Positions 45,900 through 58,803 of a stretch of DNA of 64,000 nucleotides are shown here, one piece after another. Every line of letters begins with the position of its first letter. Position 1 is the first letter of the stretch. Below the pieces are notes generated by a model. That model searched no databases and was not told where the DNA came from. It was given only the letters and a program-made list of their open reading frames with translations. Source of the DNA: Malurus cyaneus samueli (Eukaryota > Chordata > Aves > Passeriformes > Maluridae); the NCBI GenBank assembly GCA_009741485.1, contig CM019216.1, forward strand, positions 25,448,947-25,512,946, given 5' to 3'. The position numbers were made by a program, and so were the translations under genes.

Positions 45900-48800
45900 T
45901 ATTATAGAGGAATATAAAGGTCTCCATCAAATGTAAATGTGAAAAAAATCACATCTTAAGACATTTGCCTACTAAGCTTTAAGTCACTAATGTCTAACTT
46001 TTCTAATCACAGTTTCATCAAGTCATTTATCTGTGGGTGAGACAAAAGGGCACTCAGTTTCTCTATTACATCAGATTTTCCAGCCTGTTATTTCAGGAGT
46101 TACAGGATTTAGACAGATTACAGCATTTATAGGTACAAGTCTGATATAGTCTTTCCAAAAAGAATATATATAAGTGTTAATTAACAAATTGTGACTATGG
46201 AGCATGATATTTTTTTTTTTTATAAGTGATTATAAAGCAAAGAAATGTCAGAACAGATACATTTCCTTTATATATATATATAAAGCAAGAGTATTATTAT
46301 TTATACATTAAACAGTAAAAAAAAAGGACAAATAAATTCAGATTTCATGAAATTTCAGTGGTTATCTTCCATTTAATATGTTTTCATATTCTTCTGTTTG
46401 TGGGGGTACTGCTGGAGCAAACCAGATCCCTGTAAAACTTATTCTACCCAACTCACAGAGTGCATAAGCAGAGCAATGCACTGTTTATTTAGTGATGGTA
46501 GCACAGTCATCATGAAAGCTCCCTTACATTTGCAGAAGTTCTGTAGAAGTTAAGCAGGTAATGCCTCTGCCATGCGTCCTGAATCACATAGGAAACTAAG
46601 CTCCTGCAAACTATTCACAAAAAATGTTAGGGGTTCTTTTTCTGTCATCGAATATGTTATTTTTAAAACATATTTTTCTCCTTAATTGAGTACTTCTGAG
46701 ATGAAAATACATTATATTTTTGCTGGTTCATTGTGGCATTCAGAAATCTTTAGTAAACACATTCTATGAGAAACTATTTCAACCCTTTTCAACTTTTTTT
46801 TTTTTTTGCACTAAGCTGTAATCTGCTCTGAGTTGCTTATTTAATTACAATCCACATAGAGAAAGTAAAATATAATTCTACTCTTTAGAATTATTATGCA
46901 TTCTAATTATTTGGAAAATTAATACCATTCTTCATAATGGAAAAATAGAAAGGGAGCAACATTCAGTATGAAATACAAATGATGTGTTTCAAATTTGATT
47001 AATGCAGCTAGGTGTTTTTTATATACAGATTTCATCTAATTACTTTAGAGTAAGACTGGTTTTATTGTAATAAAACTATAATAGCATGGATTCTTATAAA
47101 CTTTGTGAAACAAAACTTATTTGGTTTCTCGTGGCATGATTTACATGAAATTAATATTTTCTCTTTCATTCTCTGCTATGCATTGTTTGATACCAAAAAT
47201 AGTTCTGCAAGTGAAGATAAGCACATGCATGTACCTTTTTCTTATTCAGTGGGACAAATAGAAAGCTTTATTTTAAACATTAGTTTAGTGCTAAAAAGGG
47301 AAAACATCAGTGATTCATCAATGTCCCAAGAAGAAAAGGGACTAAACAGGGACACAGTCAGGGATTGGTACAAGACTGTTTTAAAAATATGTCCAAAGTC
47401 ATTTTGAAGAGAACAGCAAAGCCACTTAACAAAAGTGGGGGAGGCGAGAGGGGTGAAGGGAGAAAACAAAAACCACCAACACAGAAATTCCAAAAAGAAA
47501 TATCTAAAAAGAGCATTATATTTTTTTGGGGAAATTTGGAGTATCATGAAAGAATAGGAAAATATTTTGCTGTTTTGATGACAAAAAGGTCAGTAGTGAT
47601 AGAGAAATCAGGAAAAAAATATCTTTGGACCACTGTTTAAATCAAATGATAGATCAGGTCAGCTCCTTATTATAAATTACTGCTCATTTCTAACTCAATT
47701 TGAGCTTTGCTTGCTGAAGACCTATATTACTGTGAAAATTGCAACCTTCTAAATGTCTTTCATCAATCACTCTGTAGACAACTATTCCAAATAATATATG
47801 TGCTTTGATGTTTCTGCTTTTGGTACTGACAACAATTTAGAAGTCATAATGGTTTTTCCCTGATTCTCTAAGTGAAAAATTGTCTTGTAGTTCTTTAATG
47901 TAATGTTGCCATTGTCAGCTGAAGAAAACACAATTTTGAATTTCATATTGAAGATAAGGTACCTCTGAATGAACAACCACAGCTGGAAATGCTGTAATGA
48001 CCTCTCACCAGATGTCCATGACATTTCCATCTGAGATAGTTTTCTAACATTCCTAAATCTTGGTTCTTAATCTCCCTCACATATACTCTTATCTGTGCAA
48101 TCTTGCTGGCTTTTCCTTAATATCATTTCCTTCCCTCAGAGATAGATGGGGTATGCCTCTGGCTTCTGAGGATTATATTTCAGTCTGAATCCTACCCATT
48201 TTACCCAAAATAACTCCTCATAGCTAAGTTTTGTCATTGTTTCTGACTATTGTAATTAAATTATATATTCTTTTGGTCTTAAATATAATTTAAACTTGAA
48301 TTGTCACATAAAGTCCCTAAATTTACATATCAGAAAAGTAGTCTCTTCTGAATCCCTATTTACTTCAGTGGAGCTCTGCATAGACTAAACCACTGGTTAA
48401 GGAGGAGATGTTTGCTAGACTGATTTCAACTGACACACATAATTAAAATTTGGTTTGACAAGATTTGATTTACATTGAAGAGTAAGGATTGAAAATTTAA
48501 AGTGCCAGCTCTAAAAACATAAATTAGGAACCCAAAAGGAAACTTAGAAATTCAAATTTTTACCCCATTCCTCAAAAGATTTTAGAAGTGTATGAAGAGT
48601 TAAGATGCCTCATTTCCCACAAGTAACTGCTCCGATGAGATAACATTTGTTTTTGAACAAAACCTCCTATTATTGGCAGTATAGAAAGTTTGACAGTGCT
48701 TTGGAACAAAGACATTCTTTTACAAAGGAAAATGTTCCACTACATTTTTAAGCGGATATCAAATGATGGAAGACAAATTAGTTGGCAAGACTTAAAAAAG

Positions 48801-48900
48801 TGGAAACCTGTAGTGCTTACTTTACTGTTGAAGATTAAATTACATAAGGGATGGTTGAATTTGTTTTAAATCCCATGTGAGAAAGATTAAGTCTTATGTT
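45899..48900. other. Unique AT-rich DNA, no gene seen
   Basis: T runs near 46209-46220 and 46794-46807 and a short (TA)n at about 46271-46282. The 100-codon frames at 47105-47547 on both strands overlap each other and lack motifs, so I treat them as chance. Confidence 0.5.
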
Positions 48901-51884
48901 CTTAAATACTTTAGCCATAAATTGATATACTAGATTGGAAACTTTGGGAATATCATTAGTAGATTTCCTCTTGAAGCTACTTTAACTGGCAAAAATAGAA
49001 ACTACCTGTTTGATAAGACGGTAAAAGTGCAAATATAATTATGTTATCTGGGGTTGAGTGCACCTGAATGAGAGTGATATGTCAACACTTCTATACTGTT
49101 CATTGTGATGTACATAGAGTGGAAAACCACCAAATAATAACCAATTAGACTCCTCAGATACCGTATGGCATGTGATATCTGGGAATTTGAGCCCTATCAG
49201 CTGCAAAGACTGTGGAAATTCCATTTCACGTCAAAAGTGAGTCCACTAACAGTTCAACACAGTAGATCAAGAAAGGATGTTGATCCTTCTGTTTTGTTTC
49301 AGAAGATAAAATTACCATGTGATGTGCTTAAAAAAAAAAAAAAGAAAAAGTTCTTTAACTTCAGGAAAAAATTAAAACTAGGAATCTAAATTGGAAGGAG
49401 ATAGAATACCTTCATGTATTGACACACTGGCTTTCCCTCAGAGTTGAAAATTTTCAGAATATTTGTACAATAATTATAATCACAAAGCATACGTTATTTC
49501 CTTTTTGTGGGCAATGATAGGGTTGCCATTTTTATTATTGAGCATTAGGCTCTAGATTATGGTTAGCTAATAAGTAAAATAATTTTTTGCATATGTGTGA
49601 AGTATTTAATTTTCTTTTTCCACTTTTTTGGTACCTCAGACTAATACAATTTATGTATACAGTTTAATGCCATTATTAAAAAATACAATCATTTGTTTCA
49701 CTCGTGAACTGTACAAAAATCTCAAGTAACTTACCACACAGAGGAAGAATGCTGTCATTTAGACCTTTAGTTCTGAATCCAAGAGCTTAAATCTGCGAAG
49801 TTTTATTCAATATATCCACTTACTATAATAGAATTTTGTGATAAATAAATGAGAATAGCACTACACTTATTATATTTATGCAAAATTCAGTCAGGTTAGT
49901 CCTTTAGTGTTTAGAATATTAGTAATTTTCAAGATTCAGCTTATTTTCTCTTAGAAAGAAAAATCAGAGTAGAAATATCTCTTCTTGATAGCTGAATTCT
50001 TCATTTATAGTTTTGGTCAAAGAAATAAGACACTAAAGAAGATGTAATACTAGGGTCAGAACTATTCCATTGATTCAGCAAGCTTTCTAAATGTCAACGC
50101 TAATCTCAACTTTCACACATTTCAAAGAAGAGAATGGTACCAAGTCTCTCTGTTGTGGACTTAGTCTCAGAAATGTCAGCTGATTGTCAGAGATGTGAGT
50201 TCCCTAAAGTGTTATCCATAAATGTTATATCCCTGAGTGCTGCTGTATTGGATTAATCTGTTTTCAAGGGTGGAATAGACACGTTTCCTCCCCAGGGAGC
50301 CCAGAACACTAAGAACCATAAAAGTTAAACCTCCTGTAAATACTCTTTGTTCTTTACTGACACAATGTCTCAGCAGAGCACAAAGGCAAGCTGTCCTGTG
50401 AGAGTTCTGTGACTATGAGTAAGTCTCTAAGGTGGTTCTCTTGCAGATTTCACTCACAATCCGGTGCTTTCCAGATGACAATTTTCAAAAAGTGTGGGAG
50501 TGACAGGACACTACATTCAACATATAGTCAGTTTTTAATCAGCTTCATCAAAATATTCCATAACCCTTGATAAAAATCTCTTTCTAAATTCTTAAAGTAA
50601 TGCTAGCAGTCAAATATACAGTAGTTGTTATTATTATCTTCAGAATATAGGTGAAACACAGGTGCAAGAATTCACTCATGAAGTAGTAACACATAGCAAT
50701 TAACAAACCAAATTGAAATGTATAGATTAATGTTTTCACTTGCCATAGCAGAGGTCTTTTCACTTTTTAAATCCTAGTCTAACACAATACTGTAGTCTTG
50801 GAGAATTAATAAGATTGTATAAGGACTTAATTGATAAATATTTTAAATCTTCTTTACTCAGGAGATTTTAAGCTTTCTAAACTACAGTTTCAAGGGCTAT
50901 AGTGAAATGTTTTCAGTATCAAATACTTAACACACAGATATATTTTTTTCTGAGCATCCTGTAGTACAACACATTTTTCTGTAGTGATACTGTGACTTTA
51001 TTCTTATTATCATATCATCTACTAGAGGAAATTTTGGTTTAGTTTTAGTTTTAAAATTGCAGGACAAAATCATATACCTGGTAAAAGAAGACAGAGAAAG
51101 GTAAATATTAAGAACTTTGTAAATTCAAAAATGGGAATGATTGTTAAACATTCGGGAATATTTAGTGCCCAGAAAAATAATAGCTTTCCTGCCAAAAATA
51201 AATACTGTTAAAATTTAACATTCTGATAACAATTAATTTTTCCATATAAAAATCTTACTCACATGTGAGACTACAGAGTTAGAAAAATATTCCAATGAAT
51301 TATTTAAAATATTTGGTTTTTAAATTCTCTCTGTAAAAGAAGCGTGAAGAAAATTTGTTGCACACAAAAATGAAAAAAGCTAATGAATTGGGAAAAAAAA
51401 GTGTTATAATTAGATTTAAATATGTTAACCTGTAGATGACTTGTGATTCTTGGATATATAAAAATTTCATAGATAAATGAGCAGTTTTCTTAAATTTATT
51501 GCATGCATTAATATGTATTCTTTAAATGCACAGCTTCATATCAGTTTAAATGTTCACTCATGATTTTGGCAGCCTTTTACAATGAGCATAAAATTGAAAA
51601 ACCTTACCCAATAGATGATTACTTTCAAAAGCAACAAATAAGAGACATTTTCATCTTTTCTAAGTACTAAAAACTATTCAGGCAGTAAACAGCAGGTTAT
51701 CACTTGTATTAACTATACATTAAAACCTCTAAAACATTTGAAATGTTTTGAAAACTGAAATATGTTATCCACTGCTATCAGAAAAAAAGAGGACGCAAAT
51801 AAGTTTAAAGCTGGGGTGGTGTTGAAGTCTAAAAAAATCTTGTTTCTTAGTTTCTTCCAGGGACTAAGCATACAGAAGAAATTG
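48901..51884. other. Unique AT-rich DNA, no gene supported
   Basis: Includes an A run at 49331-49343 and an exon-like segment at 49158-49236 that I consider unproven (see findings). The 50040-50520 patch is more balanced in composition but unidentified. Confidence 0.45.
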
Positions 51885-51886
51885 CA

Positions 51887-52035
51887 AAAAAAACAAAAAA
51901 AAACAAAACAAAAAAAAAAAAAACAACCAACAACCCCCAAAAAAAAACAAAAAAAAAACCATAACCAAAAAAAAAAAATAACAAACAAAAAAAAAACCCC
52001 ACCAAAAAACAAAACAAAACAAAAGAGAGAGAGAG
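51887..52035. repeat. A-rich simple repeat ending in (GA)n
   Basis: About 150 bases of A runs with interspersed C (CAAAA, CCAAAA), ending in a short GAGAGAGAGAG. It produces spurious Lys-rich and Phe-rich frames of about 78-122 codons. Confidence 0.93.
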
Positions 52036-54599
52036 CAGCTGAGGATTACTCTCTCAAACAGAAGTGCAAACACAAAAATTCTGAAATGTTTATTTATCAT
52101 GCAAGCTGGTATGTGAAGTGTCTAGACTAGGAAAAGATTCTGAAAGTTGTAAAAGTCTGAAGATGTTATAACAAAACCAGACAAAAAAAGGCCAAAATCT
52201 CATCAATTTCTCTGGGACTTTATGACTCAATTGATATTGAGTTGAGAATATTTTGTTATGTTATATGACCTTTCTGCACACAATACCAACCTGTCACTAA
52301 ATACTTGAAGCTAAAATCTCTCCTCATTAAGCAAATGAACACAAATTTCTTCATTAAATAGGTATTTTTTAATATTAAATATGTAAATGACAATTTGGGC
52401 CCATAAAAAAATGCGTTGACAAGCTTTATAGAGGAGCTTTTAGGGACCTAATTGCATCATGATTCATACATGTAACTATTTAAGGTTTAAATGATAAATT
52501 TTATCTTATACATCTAATCTTACTGTCTTTATAATTTCATTATGTTTTCAGATGTGTGCAGAACCAGTGCTTCTTCTCTGAAAGAAACTTTGAACGAGCC
52601 AATATTGCTTAGCTTTTTCTTTGTATGCAAATAATTCCAGATCCTAAAGAAAAGACAAACTATTTTTTAAAATGCAAAAAAAATTGTAGAGTTTGGTTAA
52701 TAAATCATTTGTACTCCTAAAGTTCTGAAGAAATCATTACTCTATACCCCTGTCGTAAAATTATTTGAATAGACTGAATGCTGCTTTTTTTTTTTTCTTT
52801 CTTTCTTTCCTGTAGGTAAAGGAATTCCAAAGAATAATGTTGAATTGCAAAAGTGTGGAGTATCTACTACTCTAGACCTTCTAAACTATGCATAAAGTAC
52901 TTATGGCAACAAGAGACAAAAAACAATTACATATCAAAGACACTCCTGCTAGATATGGGCTGTCCTCCTAAACAGAAAGCCACACTTACATGACATAACA
53001 AATTTATGTGTAGAGTCACAAGTTGTTTACCACTGGTGTATATTATAGGTAATATAACAGGAGAAATAAAATTCTTAGATCATCCTATGATACAACATAA
53101 AAGTAATACTTAAAAAAAATAAAATTGAGCCTTGCTCTGATGAATAAGATTAGTGTTTGAATTAGGAAGATTAGAAAAAGTAGTATTTCTTTTATGGGAA
53201 GGTTCATACCTACTTTATGTATCTCCTTACACCTCAGTCTGCAAAACAGTGTGTAATTTTTTTAAGGTAATTATAAAATTCTGTCTTACAACAAAATCTG
53301 CATGGTAAAGAAGATAGAAGAAATCTAAGACAATAATAGGAATATTCATCTTTTAACTCTAAGTTCTGTACCTATTTTGCTCCTCAAAGCACTTTGTTTT
53401 ACCATATAATTGATGCTATTTGTAGTCAATAGTTGAAGTTCCTTCCTTTGTAAAACCAGCCATTTTAGATCTAGAAAACAGTGGAATACCAAATACATTT
53501 GTTGCTACTTGGAATCACGATGCTCTTGTCTGCTGTTATCTTTGACAAATAACATATAAAAAAAAGAGTAATTGTAATTATATTGATCTGTCCTTAGTGG
53601 ATTTGCATTAAATAGTAGTATAGGTATGAGTTCTAACTATGTCTGGCACATAATCATAACATGCTTTTGCTTATGAATATTTATTTTATAAAATTATATA
53701 TTGGACAGAAGAAAATAAAACCAAGAAAAACTATCATCACTGTCATTAACAAGATTCAATATCATTGCCATAGGATGAATTAAGAAAACCAAAACACCAT
53801 CAAATAAATAAACATTTATCATGAATGGAATTTAGCATGAGGTTTGTATAAAACACATAAAAATTCATCATTCTATTTAATGGCTAATATTAATTGCTTA
53901 ATATTGTGGTTGTGTTGCAAACATCTTAAGCTGGTTAAATAACAAAGAACACACAAGAATAAGGGGTGCAGATAGTTATACTTAAAATGAGTATTCTCCC
54001 AAACATCAATGAATCTATAATTAAGGCACTGTTATAAACAAAGGTGGTGTTCTGACAGATAATACCACTCTCTACTCTCCACCAATTCTCCATATGTGTT
54101 GGGATCTTCTATAACATCAGTTTAGGAATTGTGTAATTTCAGATCAAACTTAACGGCCATGGAATAAGTGACAGAACATTTGCACAGACACGGAAATTAT
54201 ACTCGCTGCATTTCTTTCTTAAGATAATAGCAGTATGGAGTTGTTTCAAAAGATTAGGGTATGTCGAAGTGCCTAATAGAGCTGATCATTATCTAATAAA
54301 GGGAACCAGAAATATGTCTGATGACACAGATGATACAGAAATTTATATACTGCAAGCTGGTGCACAGACACCAGTCATGTCTAACCATTTTAGAATCTAG
54401 TAAGAACATAGGACTGTCTGTTCCTGTACAGAAATCTCTTCTATTTGTACAGCTCCTTCAGACACGTGCAATATTTTGTCTTTTCTGAAATATCTCGTAT
54501 GCATTCATTGCAAATATAAAATTTAGGTTGTGCAAATATGCTTGCACACGTAATTTTAGTAGCACTTTTAAAAGATGCCTGTCTTTTCACAACAGTTGT
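52036..54599. other. Unique AT-rich DNA, no gene seen
   Basis: Holds a T/(CTTT)n tract at about 52785-52810. No recognisable gene or transposon. Confidence 0.55.
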
Positions 54600-54655
54600 T
54601 AAAAAAAAAAATAAAAAAAACCAAAACTAAACTAAAGCAAACAACAACAAACAAA
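54600..54655. repeat. A-rich simple repeat
   Basis: A runs with interspersed T and C (AAAAAT, CAAA and CAACAA units). Confidence 0.85.
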
Positions 54656-55978
54656 TATAAATTTCCTCAGGTTTAATGTTTAAAGACACTCTTCAAAAGG
54701 TAGGCAGATTGTAAGAACTAGAGGATGAAAATATGTCTTTCATGTGTCAAACTACTTTCCAATTTTTATCAATATTCTGGACAGGTGAAATGTGAGTAAC
54801 AGAAATCTCCCTTGGACCTTGCCACTGCAGAAGAGGGTTTAGAAGAATGTAAAAATACCTGTAAAATCTATTTTTGTCTTTAAGAGTTTTGCCTTTGCAT
54901 TAGATCAGTTTTTACACTGAGAGAAATTGTCCTTAATACTATTAAATTTAGATTAGATTTAGCAATTTTCACAAGTATTTTCTAGGGGTAGGGTGATATA
55001 GAATAATTGAGGATTTTGGATCAAGGACATAACATGATTTCTCCATGTCATTCAGATATTGAACATGAATTATAGAAGATTATTGCACCTGTCACCCTTG
55101 CCTGAAGGAACGATATTAAGGTTTTACAGAGCTATCAAAAACCTGCTGTGTCAAAGATTAGCATGATTTCAAATTATTATCAAGCATGGGAGGATAATAC
55201 TTTGATTCAAATCATATTTGAAGGAACATGGGAAATACAAAGAAGCTTCCATATTGTCAAAGTTCTACTTAAATGAAAGTTCTTACAAAAAAGTGAGGTT
55301 GTTTTCAAACCTTTTTGTTTTTTATGCATGCATAACTTTATTTTTTGCTAGTGCAGAAAAATAAAATTTTCATCAGAATGGTGAAAACAAAACTTTTTAA
55401 AAAACCTAAACTAAAACAAGAATGTTGTATGAGATAATCTCCAAATAAAACAGTAACAAATCAGGACTGTAACGGTATAATAATTTTCCATATCTAATGT
55501 CAAGCAGAAGTAGTTATTATCTGAGCCTCTTTTTGACCTGTTTGTAAGCAATCTGTAATGAAGCGGGTAGATAAAATGGAAGTAACTACAACAACATGCT
55601 TTTTCATCTTTCTGCTGATAAAATACACCAGTACCTAAGGTCTAAATATACCGATGGGTGAGCTCGTCTTTTGCTTGTTTTGGATAACTTGTTTTGGATA
55701 ACCCAACAAATACATATCACATTCTGTATTTTTTCTATGTCAATCTGTCCAAGGCTGGTACTGTCCCCTCAAGACAAAGAGGACAGAAGCAGAACCAGAG
55801 TGTCTTGTAGGTGGGGGTTGCCAGGTTTCATTTAAAAGACCCTTTAAGAATTTAATAACACTGTCTTAAAAGGACTTACAGTTTTTTTATGTAGTCTGAG
55901 TTAGACACATAGGAGAAATACCAAGAACATATTCTGAAGAGGTCAAAACAACAACAAAAAAAAATTAATTGGCAACTG
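54656..55978. other. Unique AT-rich DNA, no gene seen
   Basis: A small tandem duplication, cttgttttggataa twice, lies near 55673-55702. Nothing else recognised. Confidence 0.5.
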
Positions 55979-56530
55979 TCGTGGTTTGAATGAATTTAAT
56001 GGGGGCAAACACTCCCAAGTTCCAGCAAACCTCCCCCCCTCTCTTTTTCCCACCCGGGTCCTAGAGACAAACTTTTCCACAGAGAGGAAAGTGAAAAGAA
56101 AAGAAAAAAAAATATAAACAAAACCTGTTTATTTAAAATTATAAAACAAAAAAAAAAAAAAACCTGTGGGACCAGCTGTTAATCTAAAGCCTTCTCTTCC
56201 CTCCGGGAGAGCTTCTCCTCCGGGGCCCCCAGAGGAATTGGACAGAGTCTCTCTGGTGGTTCACTGAAGGACCTTTCTCCCTGTCGTGCCATGGGAATCC
56301 TCCAATTCTCAGATGACGAAGGAAAAAAAAAAAATCGAGGAAAAACAAGTCCAAAGAAAGGGAGAAAAAAGGAGCAGTCCCAGAGACCAGACAGCTTCTT
56401 TTCCGCCGCTGATCCCGAGAGACCTCCAGAAAAAAAAAAAAAAAAAAAATGTGTGTGTCTTGTACCTTTTCCTCCCATTGTCCTTGAAGGAAGGAACATC
56501 ACCAAACAAACCAGAGCAGCCTCGACTAAT
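55979..56530 (-). mobile_element. Passerine-type ERV LTR (minus strand)
   Basis: The left edge tgtcgtggtttgaatg is the reverse complement of an LTR 3' end (...ccacgaca). Internal landmarks are 'cctccccccctctctttttcccacccgggtcc', 'agagacaaacttttccacagagagg' and 'ggggcccccagaggaattgg'. A reversed polyadenylation signal lies in 'tgtttattta' near 56127, with 'ccgctgatcccgagagacctcc' near 56406. Several A expansions (56149-56162, 56322-56334, 56431-56450) break the sequence. The right border and target duplication could not be fixed. No internal genes are attached. Confidence 0.75.
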
Positions 56531-56769
56531 GTAAAGTTACAGAAGGGTTGTTTAACTTTCCTCTAACATAAGCAGATGATAGGAATACAATACTCAGCTA
56601 CCCTAGAAAATCAGAGAACTTTGGCTAAAGTTTTAGAGCAGCATTCAGTTAAATAAAACATTACACAAATTAGCCCCCTCCATGATGTGGTTGGTATGGA
56701 ATTAAACAGTGCTTGAAACTCCAGTCCTATCCTCTATAACTTAGACATAAACACACAGCTGTTAGATAT
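56531..56769. other. Unique DNA between LTR and CR1
   Basis: Short unremarkable segment. Confidence 0.4.
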
Positions 56770-58803
56770 GAAAAATAGGACAGGTCTGTTGAATACCCTA
56801 GGTCAAAATCAGAGGAATCACCATCAACACATACCTTGCGGCAGTGACTGCTACCTGTGTACAAACCACACAGTAAGGAAAGATTGCTGGGCAAAACCTT
56901 CCTTAATTCAAAGAAGCCTTCGGTCTGCACACCCTGGTTCCATGAAGGACTTCAGTTAAACTGTTATTACACTTTTATTTGCAATACAGCATCACATAAG
57001 CAATTCAGGAGATCTCTGAAATATATCAAGGACAACTTCCTTACTCTGCTGTTGAACATGCCATCTAAGAGTGGTGCTCTTCTGGACCAACATATAAAGA
57101 AGAATTATTTGAAAACATGACCATCAGTGTCAGTTGTACTGATCATGACATCACGGAGTTTTAAGATCTTAAATACTATGAGCAAAATAAGTGGACTAAA
57201 GACCTGGATTTCAGAGTGACAGAACTTGTTCAGGGAATGACCCCTGGGAGTCTGTCGTGAAGAGCAAATCAGCTAAGGAATTCTGGGAGATTTCCAGAAA
57301 CATCTGTCTTAGAGAATCAGTCCACCCACTCAACCCGAAAAGGAACAAATATCACATAAAGATTAGTTTGGTTAGAGCTAGTAAAAGACTTTAAAAACCA
57401 AACCAAACAAACAAACAACAAAAAAAGAAAAAAAAAGCTAAACCAAATCAACCAAAAAAAATGCAAACCGAACCAAAACTCTAAAAACAAAGCAACTGAG
57501 AGCCCTACCAAAATAAAACAATACCAAAATAAAACAAGAAATAAATATGGAAAGACTCCACAAGAGATATATGGAAACAGTGATTGAGCATTCAGAGATG
57601 ACATTAAGAGGCCAAAATCTCAGCTAGAGCACAAAGTTATAATAGAAATGTTAAAAAAAAAAAAGCCTAACCACAAAACAGGTTCTGTACCTATGTAAGT
57701 GGAAAGCACAAGTGCAAAGAATATGTGGGTCAGCTTCTGGATGGAGCTATCAAGTTACTCACAAATACCATGAATAAGCTCAGATACTTAATCTCCTCTT
57801 TGCCTCAGACTTAAGATCAGTTCCAAATTCTGTTTGCCACAAGCAATGATGAAACAAAGAGCAAGGAATGAGGTAGAGAACATCTGAACAAATTGAATAT
57901 ATTCACACCTGCAGGGCCAGACAGGATACGTCAGGGTGCTAAGACAGCTGCATGACATCCTTCTCTGTCACCTCTGAAAATGTTATAGGGTCCAAGCTGA
58001 ATTATTCTTAAAGGCAAAAGAATACATCCGTCTATACACAGGGCAAAAAGGAAGATCCAGGAACCTCAGGCCAGTTAGTGCCAGATCAGTCACTGTGAAA
58101 ATTGAGGAATAGGTCCACATGAAAGAAAATTCCCAGCACATGAAGGACAAAGCAAACAGTAAAAAGTGATGGAGAAAGGCAACACAGATTTACCAAGGAT
58201 AAATTATACTCGACTAACCCCATTGTATTCTGTGATGTTTGGTGGAGGAAGGCAGAGTGTTGCATGTTGTGTGTCTTGATTTTAGCAAAGCATTTGACAT
58301 TGTCTGCCACAAGATTGTTATTGTCCAGCTGGTCAAGATACAGACTTGACAGAAAGACCACAGAATAGACAGAAAGCAACCTAAATTGTCAGGCTGAATA
58401 GGTGGTATTTAACGTTCCAAACAAATACTAGTTGATGAGTGGAGTTTCTCAGACATCAATACTGCACCCCCTGAGAGGGACTCTTCAATACCTAAAATAA
58501 ACTAGAGAGGAGATTTCATCTTCACAAGGATACATGGTGGTAGGTAAGAGGGAAAAAAAAGAACAAGCTAATTAAGGGAAAATTCTGACTGAACGTAAGA
58601 AAAGAATCTTTATGATGACAAGAATCATACATGGGATTAGGTCTCTCAGAGAACTGGTGAAATCTTTCTTCCTGGAATTAGTCCAGGAAGGATATTCCTT
58701 GATGCTGCATGACCTAATCCAAGGCTTTTCTTTCAAACAAAGATTGAACCAGATGATATCTAGATGTCATTTTGAGAATAGACTTTTATATGATTCTGTG
58801 ATA
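56770..58803 (+). mobile_element. CR1 LINE, 2-kb decayed copy with endonuclease and RT remnants
   Basis: Colinear with CR1 ORF2 and its 3' end. Endonuclease part: 'CNTASHKQFRRSLKYI' and 'DNFLTLLL' at about 56979-57060, then CTDHDITEF at 57135-57161, keeping the catalytic Asp-His pair of the C-terminal motif. A linker with A-rich insertions covers 57300-57880. RT part: 'AGPDRIRQGA' near 57915, HRFTKDK near 58187, CLDFSKAFDIVCHK at 58272-58313 with the RT motif A aspartate intact, and SGVSQTSILHP near 58440. The following YxDD region is missing, and the 3' tail ends 'atgattctgtgat' near 58803. Many stops and frameshifts make it inactive. Confidence 0.88.

Noticed and set aside
46271..46282. TA repeat as a CRISPR-like or origin-like structure
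   Set aside because: A plain dinucleotide microsatellite. No spaced direct repeats occur anywhere in the window, and the genome is eukaryotic.
47105..47547. Overlapping 100-codon frames on opposite strands
   Set aside because: No motif, no splice signals in a sensible arrangement and AT-rich codon use as in background.
51713..52130. Lys-rich and Phe-rich frames of about 78-122 codons
   Set aside because: Low-complexity A/C tract read in different frames, with no domain.
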